Shown here: positions 35,709-43,944 of the stretch, in pieces
Layout of the letters: each line of letters opens with the position of its first letter
Numbering within the stretch: position 1 is the stretch's first letter
Assembly (NCBI GenBank): GCA_963788975.1
Contig: CAWBIJ010000004.1
Span: forward strand, 1,240,001-1,304,000
DNA: 64,000 nucleotides
Origin: VRUE01 sp963788975
Lineage (GTDB): Bacteria; Actinomycetota; Thermoleophilia; Solirubrobacterales; 70-9
Reading direction: 5' to 3'
Program-made: the position numbers and the translations under genes
The notes under the pieces: model-generated
The model's database searches: none
Seen by the model: the letters and a program-made list of their open reading frames with translations, nothing else
Told to the model about the DNA's origin: nothing

Positions 35709-38700
35709 TCACCAGGTCACCAGCCCCACCGTGTCGTCCCCGTCGGCGTCCCAGTCGCCGGCGACTGGCCGGAACTGTGAGCCGCCGTGCTGGAAGGCGT
35801 AGGTGGGCGGTCCGCCGCTGTTCAAATCACGCAGGTTCCAGTTGCCGGCGGTCGGGTCATAGACGCCGATCGTGTCGGTGCCGTCGCCGTTCCAGTCGCC
35901 GGTGATCGAGCCGGTCCAGACTCCGCCGCCGTACTGGAAGGAGATGTCTGGGTTGCCGGAGCCGTTCGTGTTGCGCAGGTTCCAGTTGCCAGGAACAGGG
36001 TCATAGACGCCGATCGTGTCGGTGCCGTTTTTGTCCCAGTCTCCGGTGACCGGGTTGCTCCAGACTCCGCCGCCGTACTGGAAGGAGACGTCGGGGTTGC
36101 CGGAGCCGTTCGTGTTGCGCAGGTTCCATTTGCCGGCGATCGGTTCGTAGAGGCCGATCGTCGTGATGCCGTCGCCGTTCCAGTCGCCGGTCACGGGCTT
36201 GAACTGGGAGCCGCCGTACTGGAATTCGATTTCGGTGGAGCCGGTGCTGTTTGAGTTGCGCAGGCGCCAGATGCCCGTGATGGGTTCATAGCGGCCGATG
36301 GTGACCGTGCCGTTGCCGTCCCAGTCGCCGGTGACCTGCACCTGTTCTGGCTCGGGGGAACCGAATTCGAGGGCGATGTCCGGGTTGCCGCCGCTGTTTG
36401 AGTTGCGCAGGCCCCATTCGACCGCGGTCGGTGCGTTGGAGTGGGTCAGCCCAGCCGTCATCGTGCCGTTGTTGTCCCAATCGCCGACCACGGGAGCGAA
36501 CTGCGAGCCGCCGTGCTGGAAGGAGTAGCTGGGCGGACCGCCGCTGTTGGAGTTGCGCAGGCTCCAGTTGCCGGCGGTCGGGTCGAATACGCCGATCGTG
36601 TCGGTTCCGTTTGCATCCCAGTCGCCGGTAAGGGAGGTCGTCCACGGCCCACCGCCGTACTGGAAGGAGTAGTTGGGCGGGCCGGCGCTGTTTGAGTCGC
36701 GCAGGTTCCAGTTGCCCGTGACCGGATCGTAGACGCCGATCGTGTCGGTGCCGTTGCCGTTCCAGTCCCCGCTCACGGAGTTGGTCCACGGCCCACCGCC
36801 GTACTGGAAGGAATATTTGGGCGGGCCGGCGCTGTTTGAGTCGCGCAGGTTCCAGTTGCCAGTAGCCGGATCGTAGACACCGATCGTGTCGGTGCCGTTG
36901 TTGTCCCAGTCCCCGACGACGGGGTTTTTCCATACGCCGCCGCCGTACTGGAAGGTGGCGTGAGCGGGACCGGTCGTATTGTTGTTGCGCAGTTTCCAGA
37001 CTCCCGTAGAGGGATTGAATACGCCAGGGGTCTGGGTGCCGTTGCCGTCCCAGTCGCCGACGACCCTCTTTTCTCCTGGGATGCCGAACCAGAAGGAAGC
37101 GTCCGGGTTGCCGGCGCTGTTGGAGTTGCGAACGCTCCACTTGACGCCGGTCGTAAAGGCCTGATCGCCGCTATAGCTGGTGCCGCCGGCGTTGCTGGCG
37201 ACGACCCGGTAGTGGTAGCGGGTGCGCGGCAGCAGGTTGACCGGGATCGAGATCGGAACCGCATTGACGCCGGCCCCGGCACCGGCGTCGGGAATCGGAG
37301 CCGAGTTGCCGTATCCGGTCGTCTTGCCGTATTCGAAGCGGTAGGTCGTTTCGGAGCCGTTGGGGTTGACCGTCCCGTTCATGGTGGCTTGGGTTTCGGT
37401 CAGGCCGGTGGGGGCCTGGACTTGGACGGTGGGGGGAGCGGGAGGGGGAGGGGGCGGTGAGACTTCCGCGGGGATGTGGACGCCGAGGGCCGCGGTCGCG
37501 TCGGTGATCTCTGCGTAGATTCCCCAAGTGCCATTGCCGCATACCCCCAAAGGTTCAGCTGGCCCCCCCGAGTGGATGCCGATGGCCATGTTGCCCGAAA
37601 AATATGGTCCGCCGCTGTCTCCGGGCCAGTTGCAGTAGTTTTTCCCTTGGATTTCAGTCATGTCTCTGACGTTTCCTTCGCTTCCATAAGAAACCGTCAC
37701 ATCAAGTGCTTTGACCGTTCCGCAGGATCCTCCAGTCGTGATGCCTGAGTGACACACCACTTGATTCACATAGCTGGAAGCTTCCCCTTTGATCGGGTAT
37801 TCGTGATTGACTCCCCAATAGGCGACCATTGCGGGCCAAGAGGAAGCGTTAGCCCAGCTTCCGGTCGCGTCGATCTTCGCCCAATCGTGACCGGGATACC
37901 ACCACTGGTTTACGGTGCCGATTGATCCTTCCTGCAATGCGTCGTTTCGAGTGGACCAAGGCCAATAGACCTTGCCTTCGAGTTTCACGCAGTGGCCAGC
38001 GGTAAGGATGTATCGCTTGCCGTCCGTGTTCCCCTGGGCGCGGAAGGCGGAGGTGCAGACAGAGCCGGAAGAATATTCCGGGGGGTAAATTCCAACGCCG
38101 CCGCGCATCGGTAGGCTGCACTGCTTCTCTGGTACGTGACATGCCTGCGGCGCCACCTCGAAGTGCTCGGCCGGAAGCTCCCTGAGTTCAACGGCTACCG
38201 GGCTGGAGTGGGACAGGCCCTCTATCTGGGCCCGTTGGGAGGCGCTCACGATCTCCGCCACATGCAGCACCACTGCGTTGGTTCGAGGATCGATCGAGGT
38301 TTGCACCAGTTGTTCTTCGATGAAGCGCTGCAGCCTTTCATCTAGGGCGTCCTGCGCCGCTTCCAGATCCGTCCAGCTCGACTGCACGTTCACGGCCCGG
38401 TAGTCGCTCGCCAGCGACGCGTCGCGGAGCTCGCTGGCGGCGATCGCGCGGCTTTGGCCAATGGTCTTGTTGGGCTCACCAGGAGACACCGGAACGACGA
38501 ACTCGCCGCTGTTTGGATCGAACCAGACGCCGGCGTAGCTGTCGCCAAGCCCATCTTCGAGGTCGCCGACTATGTCGGCTCTGGTTCCTTGGTGTTGAAC
38601 CGCGAGGCTCTCCGCTGCGACGGCATCTGGCACGTCGAATCTCTCGCTGAAGGCATCGACTTCCAGCGAGCGGACGTCTGCAGAAGCAGGAACGGCAAAC

Positions 38701-38750
38701 AGCAAAGAAGTCACCATGACTCCAAAAAACCAAGCTCTCAAGCCACGCAT
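35709..38750 (-). CDS. Secreted trypsin-like protease with VCBS-like repeats, copy A
   Basis: A 1013-residue exported protein. A signal peptide (ending VPASA) is followed by a prodomain to about residue 200, then an S1-type domain with the catalytic His in LTAGHC (near 252), a probable Asp in HDWAKID and the Ser in GDSGGPY (near 376). A Pro-rich linker and an Fn3-like module follow (TETQATMNGTVNPNGSETTY). About ten repeats of 45 residues end the protein, each with a GDWDGNGTDTIGVYDP-like core; this is the FG-GAP/VCBS calcium-blade pattern. It probably matures outside the cell and binds surfaces or polymers through the repeats. RBS: AGGGGGGAT before ATG 38750. It is nearly identical to copy B except in the catalytic domain. 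Confidence 0.85.
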   Translation of the reverse strand: MRGLRAWFFGVMVTSLLFAVPASADVRSLEVDAFSERFDVPDAVAAESLAVQHQGTRADIVGDLEDGLGDSYAGVWFDPNSGEFVVPVSPGEPNKTIGQSRAIAASELRDASLASDYRAVNVQSSWTDLEAAQDALDERLQRFIEEQLVQTSIDPRTNAVVLHVAEIVSASQRAQIEGLSHSSPVAVELRELPAEHFEVAPQACHVPEKQCSLPMRGGVGIYPPEYSSGSVCTSAFRAQGNTDGKRYILTAGHCVKLEGKVYWPWSTRNDALQEGSIGTVNQWWYPGHDWAKIDATGSWANASSWPAMVAYWGVNHEYPIKGEASSYVNQVVCHSGITTGGSCGTVKALDVTVSYGSEGNVRDMTEIQGKNYCNWPGDSGGPYFSGNMAIGIHSGGPAEPLGVCGNGTWGIYAEITDATAALGVHIPAEVSPPPPPPAPPTVQVQAPTGLTETQATMNGTVNPNGSETTYRFEYGKTTGYGNSAPIPDAGAGAGVNAVPISIPVNLLPRTRYHYRVVASNAGGTSYSGDQAFTTGVKWSVRNSNSAGNPDASFWFGIPGEKRVVGDWDGNGTQTPGVFNPSTGVWKLRNNNTTGPAHATFQYGGGVWKNPVVGDWDNNGTDTIGVYDPATGNWNLRDSNSAGPPKYSFQYGGGPWTNSVSGDWNGNGTDTIGVYDPVTGNWNLRDSNSAGPPNYSFQYGGGPWTTSLTGDWDANGTDTIGVFDPTAGNWSLRNSNSGGPPSYSFQHGGSQFAPVVGDWDNNGTMTAGLTHSNAPTAVEWGLRNSNSGGNPDIALEFGSPEPEQVQVTGDWDGNGTVTIGRYEPITGIWRLRNSNSTGSTEIEFQYGGSQFKPVTGDWNGDGITTIGLYEPIAGKWNLRNTNGSGNPDVSFQYGGGVWSNPVTGDWDKNGTDTIGVYDPVPGNWNLRNTNGSGNPDISFQYGGGVWTGSITGDWNGDGTDTIGVYDPTAGNWNLRDLNSGGPPTYAFQHGGSQFRPVAGDWDADGDDTVGLVTW

Positions 38751-38927
38751 AACGCGATCCCCCCTCGGTCTCCCTGACTTCGCGTATGCCAGCTAGCAGG
38801 ACGCCTCGCCGCTGACACCTGACGAGGCCAGCTTAAACACACCAGTATTTTGTTATGGGTTAAGGGTGCGTTAACACCCGGCTGTGGCCACAACGAACTG
38901 CTCTTACTCGTCAGTCAGCTTTGAGTG

Positions 38928-39107
38928 TCAATCTTCGCGCGACTTACCGATGATGAAGTCGGTTTTGGGCGAGTCGGAGAACTTCACCCAGCAGTGCTCG
39001 GGAGCGGCGCCGGCAACGTCGACCAGCGCCGCTTCGATCCGTTTGGCGATCTCCGCCTTCTGCTCGTCGGTCCGGCCCTCGAACCAGTGGACGTGAACGA
39101 AGGGCAT
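38928..39107 (-). CDS. 4-oxalocrotonate tautomerase-like protein, copy A
   Basis: A 59-residue protein starting MPFVHVHWFEGRTDEQKAEI. After removal of Met the Pro-1 is the catalytic base of the tautomerase superfamily, and the length is typical (about 60). It would interconvert keto and enol forms of a small acid; the substrate is unknown. It lies 16 bases after the trxA remnant on the same strand and is identical to copy B at 42592-42771. Confidence 0.75.
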   Translation of the reverse strand: MPFVHVHWFEGRTDEQKAEIAKRIEAALVDVAGAAPEHCWVKFSDSPKTDFIIGKSRED

Positions 39108-39123
39108 CGGCCGCTGCGGCGCT

Positions 39124-39252
39124 CTAGGCGAGCGCCGGCTCCAGCTCGGCCTCGAGGCGGCGCTTCGGCATCGCCCCAACGACCTTCTTCGCGATCGCCC
39201 CGTCCTTGAAAAGGAGCAGGGTCGGGATCGAGAGCACTTCGTACTGAGCGGC
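39124..39252 (-). pseudogene. Truncated thioredoxin remnant
   Basis: The C-terminal 42 codons or so of trxA, identical to the end of the gene at 42788, from within the AQYEVLSIPTLLLF region to ELEPALA. The WCGPC active site and the start are missing because the duplication junction cuts the gene at 39252. It cannot make a working thioredoxin. Confidence 0.85.
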
Positions 39253-39309
39253 GACGAGGAACTGCTCGCCGCCGCCCGCGACCTCCAGATCGCTGTTACC
39301 CGAGCCTAG
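39248..39309 (+). pseudogene. Remnant of the ileS 3' end
   Basis: Sixty-two bases of ileS: 33 bases equal to 35501-35533 with one change (39261), then the last 29 bases of the gene including the TAG stop. Ninety bases between two direct repeats are absent. Confidence 0.85.
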
Positions 39310-39311
39310 GT

Positions 39312-39348
39312 CCCTCCCTCAGGAGCCTCGAAGTCTCCTGAGGGAGGG
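39312..39348. terminator. Duplicated ileS terminator
   Basis: Exact copy of the hairpin at 35655-35691, now at the 3' end of protease copy B. Confidence 0.7.
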
Positions 39349-39365
39349 CAATGGTGCAGCTCGCC

Positions 39366-42300
39366 TCACCAGGTCACCAGCCCCACCGTGTCGTCCCCGT
39401 CGGCGTCCCAGTCGCCGGCGACTGGCCGGAACTGTGAGCCGCCGTGCTGGAAGGCGTAGGTGGGCGGTCCGCCGCTGTTCAAATCACGCAGGTTCCAGTT
39501 GCCGGCGGTCGGGTCATAGACGCCGATCGTGTCGGTGCCGTCGCCGTTCCAGTCGCCGGTGATCGAGCCGGTCCAGACTCCGCCGCCGTACTGGAAGGAG
39601 ATGTCTGGGTTGCCGGAGCCGTTCGTGTTGCGCAGGTTCCAGTTGCCAGGAACAGGGTCATAGACGCCGATCGTGTCGGTGCCGTTTTTGTCCCAGTCTC
39701 CGGTGACCGGGTTGCTCCAGACTCCGCCGCCGTACTGGAAGGAGACGTCGGGGTTGCCGGAGCCGTTCGTGTTGCGCAGGTTCCATTTGCCGGCGATCGG
39801 TTCGTAGAGGCCGATCGTCGTGATGCCGTCGCCGTTCCAGTCGCCGGTCACGGGCTTGAACTGGGAGCCGCCGTACTGGAATTCGATTTCGGTGGAGCCG
39901 GTGCTGTTTGAGTTGCGCAGGCGCCAGATGCCCGTGATGGGTTCATAGCGGCCGATGGTGACCGTGCCGTTGCCGTCCCAGTCGCCGGTGACCTGCACCT
40001 GTTCTGGCTCGGGGGAACCGAATTCGAGGGCGATGTCCGGGTTGCCGCCGCTGTTTGAGTTGCGCAGGCCCCATTCGACCGCGGTCGGTGCGTTGGAGTG
40101 GGTCAGCCCAGCCGTCATCGTGCCGTTGTTGTCCCAATCGCCGACCACGGGAGCGAACTGCGAGCCGCCGTGCTGGAAGGAGTAGCTGGGCGGACCGCCG
40201 CTGTTGGAGTTGCGCAGGCTCCAGTTGCCGGCGGTCGGGTCGAATACGCCGATCGTGTCGGTTCCGTTTGCATCCCAGTCGCCGGTAAGGGAGGTCGTCC
40301 ACGGCCCACCGCCGTACTGGAAGGAGTAGTTGGGCGGGCCGGCGCTGTTTGAGTCGCGCAGGTTCCAGTTGCCCGTGACCGGATCGTAGACGCCGATCGT
40401 GTCGGTGCCGTTGCCGTTCCAGTCCCCGCTCACGGAGTTGGTCCACGGCCCACCGCCGTACTGGAAGGAATATTTGGGCGGGCCGGCGCTGTTTGAGTCG
40501 CGCAGGTTCCAGTTGCCAGTAGCCGGATCGTAGACACCGATCGTGTCGGTGCCGTTGTTGTCCCAGTCCCCGACGACGGGGTTTTTCCATACGCCGCCGC
40601 CGTACTGGAAGGTGGCGTGAGCGGGACCGGTCGTATTGTTGTTGCGCAGTTTCCAGACTCCCGTAGAGGGATTGAATACGCCAGGGGTCTGGGTGCCGTT
40701 GCCGTCCCAGTCGCCGACGACCCTCTTTTCTCCTGGGATGCCGAACCAGAAGGAAGCGTCCGGGTTGCCGGCGCTGTTGGAGTTGCGAACGCTCCACTTG
40801 ACGCCGGTCGTAAAGGCCTGATCGCCGCTATAGCTGGTGCCGCCGGCGTTGCTGGCGACGACCCGGTAGTGGTAGCGGGTGCGCGGCAGCAGGTTGACCG
40901 GGATCGAGATCGGAACCGCATTGACGCCGGCCCCGGCACCGGCGTCGGGAATCGGAGCCGAGTTGCCGTATCCGGTCGTTTTGCCGTATTCGAAGCGGTA
41001 GGTCGTTTCGGAGCCGTTGGGGTTGACCGTCCCGTTCATGGTGGCTTGGGTTTCGGTCAGGCCGGTGGGGGCCTGGACTTGGACGGTGGGGGGAGCGGGA
41101 GGGGGAGGGGGCGGAGGGAGTGGGGGTACTTCCGCGGGAATGTGCACATTGAGGGCCGCGGTCGCCTGAGTGACCTCTACGAACATGCCGTAGTTTTCTT
41201 CACCGCATTCAGGGGCTTCCGTTGGCCCCCCTGATTCGATGCCAATGGCCATGTTGCCTGAAAAGTATGGGCTGCCGCTATCCCCATACCAGGCGCAGAA
41301 GTTCGGTCCCTTAATCACAGTCAAGTCTGTGATTTTGCCATCGCTTCCATAAGTAGCCGTCACATTTTTGTTCCTTACCGTGCCGCAGGATCCCCCAGTC
41401 GTCTTACCAGAGTGACACACCACCTGATTTACGAAGCTGGAAGCTTCACCTTTGATCGGGTATTCGTGATTGACTCCCCAATAGGCCACCATTGCGGGCC
41501 AAGAGGAAGCGTTAGCCCAGCTTCCGGTCGCGTCGATCTTCGCCCAATCGTGACCGGGATACCACCACTGATTCAGGGTGCCGATTGATTTTTGAGCTAG
41601 CGCATTGTCCCTTGTAACCCAGGGCCAATAGACCGTGCCTTCGAGTTTCACGCAGTGACCGGCAGTAAGGACGTATCGCTTGCCGTCCGTGTTCCCCAGG
41701 GCGCGGAAGGCGGAAGTGCAGACATAGCTGGAGGAATATTCAGGGGGGAAGATGCCGACTCCGCCGCGCATCGGCAGGCCACACATGCGGTGCGCAGCGT
41801 CGCATGCTCGCGGCGCCACCTCGAAGTGCTCGGCCGGAAGCTCCCTGAGTTCAACGGCTACCGGGCTGGAGTGGGACAGGCCCTCTATCTGGGCCCGTTG
41901 GGAGGCGCTCACGATCTCCGCCACATGCAGCACCACTGCGTTGGTTCGAGGATCGATCGAGGTTTGCACCAGTTGTTCTTCGATGAAGCGCTGCAGCCTT
42001 TCATCTAGGGCGTCCTGCGCCGCTTCCAGATCCGTCCAGCTCGACTGCACGTTCACGGCCCGGTAGTCGCTCGCCAGCGACGCGTCGCGGAGCTCGCTGG
42101 CGGCGATCGCGCGGCTTTGGCCAATGGTTCTTGTTGGGCTCACCAGGAGACACCGGAACGACGAACTCGCCGCTGTTTGGATCGAACCAGACGCCGGCGT
42201 AGCTGTCGCCAAGCCCATCTTCGAGGTCGCCGACTATGTCGGCTCTGGTTCCTTGGTGTTGAACCGCGAGGCTCTCCGCTGCGACGGCATCTGGCACGTC

Positions 42301-42414
42301 GAATCTCTCGCTGAAGGCATCGACTTCCAGCGAGCGGACGTCTGCAGAAGCAGGAACGGCAAACAGCAAAGAAGTCACCATGACTCCAAAAAACCAAGCT
42401 CTCAAGCCACGCAT
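39366..42414 (-). pseudogene. Trypsin-like protease with VCBS-like repeats, copy B (frameshifted)
   Basis: Same domain order as copy A: signal, prodomain, S1 domain, Fn3-like module, ten VCBS-like repeats. One extra T near 42130 shifts the frame within the prodomain, after SPGEPNK, so the signal part (42001-42414) and the remainder (39366-42218) are in different frames. The catalytic domain has LTAGHC, HDWAKID and GDSGSPY (copy A has GDSGGPY) and many changes around, for example CDAAHRMCGLPMRGG against CHVPEKQCSLPMRGG. The linker is longer (PPLPPPPPPPAPP). The gene is either inactivated, switchable by slippage, or affected by a sequencing error; a TT against T difference is a weak slippage site. 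Confidence 0.8.
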
Positions 42415-42591
42415 AACGCGATCCCCCCTCGGTCTCCCTGACTTCGCGTATGCCAGCTAGCAGGACGCCTCGCCGCTGACACCTGACGAGGCCAGCTTAA
42501 ACACACCAGTATTTTGTTATGGGTTAAGGGTGCGTTAACACCCGGCTGTGGCCACAACGAACTGCTCTTACTCGTCAGTCAGCTTTGAGTG

Positions 42592-42771
42592 TCAATCTTC
42601 GCGCGACTTACCGATGATGAAGTCGGTTTTGGGCGAGTCGGAGAACTTCACCCAGCAGTGCTCGGGAGCGGCGCCGGCAACGTCGACCAGCGCCGCTTCG
42701 ATCCGTTTGGCGATCTCCGCCTTCTGCTCGTCGGTCCGGCCCTCGAACCAGTGGACGTGAACGAAGGGCAT
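42592..42771 (-). CDS. 4-oxalocrotonate tautomerase-like protein, copy B
   Basis: Identical in protein sequence to copy A (59 residues, catalytic Pro-1 after Met). Here it keeps its original neighbour: it starts 16 bases after the intact trxA stop on the same strand, so trxA and the tautomerase gene formed an operon before the duplication. Confidence 0.75.
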   Translation of the reverse strand: MPFVHVHWFEGRTDEQKAEIAKRIEAALVDVAGAAPEHCWVKFSDSPKTDFIIGKSRED

Positions 42772-42787
42772 CGGCCGCTGCGGCGCT

Positions 42788-43114
42788 CTAGGCGAGCGCC
42801 GGCTCCAGCTCGGCCTCGAGGCGGCGCTTCGGCATCGCCCCAACGACCTTCTTCGCGATCGCCCCGTCCTTGAAAAGGAGCAGGGTCGGGATCGAGAGCA
42901 CTTCGTACTGAGCGGCAGTCTGCTGGTTCTCGTCGACGTTGAGGCTGAGGATCGTCAGGTCGTCGCGCTCGGCGTCGATCTCCTCGAGGACCGGGTGGAC
43001 GACGCGGCAGGGGCCGCACCAGGGGGCCCAGAAGTCGACCAGCACCGGGCCGTCGGCCTCCAGGACGTCGGACTTGAAGGTGGCGTCTGTCACGTCGGTG
43101 AGCTTGCCTGTCAC
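42788..43114 (-). CDS. trxA: Thioredoxin
   Basis: A 108-residue cytosolic disulfide reductase with the active site FWAPWCGPCR (residues 28-37), cis-Pro in SIPTLLLF and the usual end. It supplies electrons to ribonucleotide reductase, methionine sulfoxide reductase and others. The start is GTG 43114 with GGGAGA eight bases upstream. The last part of the gene was copied to 39124-39252. Confidence 0.95.
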   Translation of the reverse strand: MTGKLTDVTDATFKSDVLEADGPVLVDFWAPWCGPCRVVHPVLEEIDAERDDLTILSLNVDENQQTAAQYEVLSIPTLLLFKDGAIAKKVVGAMPKRRLEAELEPALA

Positions 43115-43156
43115 TGAAATCGGTCTCCCGCTGGTCGTTGTCTCGGGCTCAATACT

Positions 43157-43912
43157 TCAGAAAGTATAGCGAGGGCTCTCGGCCCCTGCCTCCCGTTTTG
43201 AAGCGGCCCTTCTCCCCAAGCGTAGAAGAGGCACCCGCCAGATCGCCTCGAGGACGATCGAGCGGTCCATCTTCGAAACGCCGGCGCGGCGGTCGCGGAA
43301 GACGATCGGCACCTCGACCACCTTGAAGCCACGCTCCAGAGCTCGGTAGGTCATCTCCACCTGGAAGGCGTAGCCGCGGGCCTCGACCGAGTCGAGGTCG
43401 ATCGTCTCCAGCACCTCGCGGCGGAAGCACTTGAAGCCGCCGGTCACGTCGCGCACGCCGATCCCCAGCGCCAGCCGAGCGTAGGCGCTGCCGCCACGGC
43501 TGATCGCGCGCCGCAGCGCTCCCCATTCGCTGACCCCGCCGCCCTCGACGTAGCGGGAGCCGAGCACCAGGTCGGCGCGCTCTGCCGCCTCCAGCAGGCG
43601 CGGCAGGTAGGCGGGATCGTGCGAGAAGTCCGAGTCCATCTCCAGCACCAGCTCAGCGTCCTCGGCGAGGGCGCGGCGGAAGCCGGCGATGTAGGCGGGG
43701 CCGAGGCCTTCCTTGCGCGGCCGGTGCAGGACCTCGACACCATCGTGCTCGGCGGCGAGACGGTCGGCGATCCGGCCGGTCCCGTCCGGCGAGTTGTCGT
43801 CGACGATCAGCACCCGCGCGTCGGCAGGCAGCTTGGCGAGAACGGCCGCGACGAACGACTCGATGTTCTCGGCCTCGTTGTAGGTGGGGAGGACCAGCCA
43901 GGCGCGGGGCAC
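43157..43912 (-). CDS. Polyprenol-phosphate mannose synthase-like glycosyltransferase (GT2)
   Basis: A 251-residue GT2 enzyme of the dolichyl-phosphate mannose synthase family. Visible are LVLPTYNEAENIE, the sugar-nucleotide DDNSPDGTGRIAD, the DXD-type EMDSDFSHDP and GGFKCFRREVLE. In actinobacteria such enzymes (Ppm1 class) transfer mannose from GDP-mannose to polyprenol phosphate, the donor for lipoglycans and protein mannosylation at the membrane. No C-terminal membrane domain is present, so it is the soluble type. It starts at GTG 43912 with TAGCAT seven bases upstream and no ribosome site. Confidence 0.88.
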   Translation of the reverse strand: MPRAWLVLPTYNEAENIESFVAAVLAKLPADARVLIVDDNSPDGTGRIADRLAAEHDGVEVLHRPRKEGLGPAYIAGFRRALAEDAELVLEMDSDFSHDPAYLPRLLEAAERADLVLGSRYVEGGGVSEWGALRRAISRGGSAYARLALGIGVRDVTGGFKCFRREVLETIDLDSVEARGYAFQVEMTYRALERGFKVVEVPIVFRDRRAGVSKMDRSIVLEAIWRVPLLRLGRRAASKREAGAESPRYTF

Positions 43913-43919
43913 CTGGCCG

Positions 43920-43938
43920 ATGCTATTCGGCTTAACTT
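43920..43938. promoter_or_regulatory. Divergent leaderless promoters (mannosyltransferase / polX)
   Basis: TAGCAT on the minus strand (43920-43925) lies seven bases from GTG 43912; TAACTT on the plus strand (43933-43938) lies six bases from GTG 43945. The 32-base gap holds no ribosome site. Confidence 0.55.
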
Positions 43939-43944
43939 GCTCGT

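Larger units (their letters stand above)
35624..39252. repeat. Tandem duplication, unit A (about 3.66 kb)
   Basis: This unit runs from the last codons of ileS through the terminator, the protease gene and the tautomerase gene into the 3' part of trxA. Unit B repeats it from 39281. The offset is 3657 bases at the left end and 3664 at the right. The junction at 39248-39252 shares GCGGC between trxA and ileS sequence. Beyond it lies an ileS scrap equal to 35501-35533 with one change, joined to 35624 onward, a 90-base deletion between two GCCGCCCGCG copies. Confidence 0.9.
39281..42916. repeat. Tandem duplication, unit B
   Basis: Second copy of the unit at 35624-39252. Identity is almost complete in two blocks. 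The left block (39281 to about 41113) shows one C/T change, near 40980. The right block (about 41809 to 42916) shows one inserted T near 42130. Between them 41114-41808 differs widely from 37457-38148. Gene order continues into the intact trxA. Confidence 0.9.

Noticed and set aside
35709..38680. Regular 135-base repeats that might be a CRISPR array
   Set aside because: They are in-frame 45-residue VCBS-like protein repeats with varied DNA sequence; there are no constant repeats with unique spacers and no cas genes.
35624..42916. Dismissing the tandem duplication as an assembly artefact
   Set aside because: The copies differ by a 0.69-kb diverged block, a substitution and an indel, and the junction contains a scrap with its own deletion. 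A misassembly would not normally create these, though reads should still be checked.
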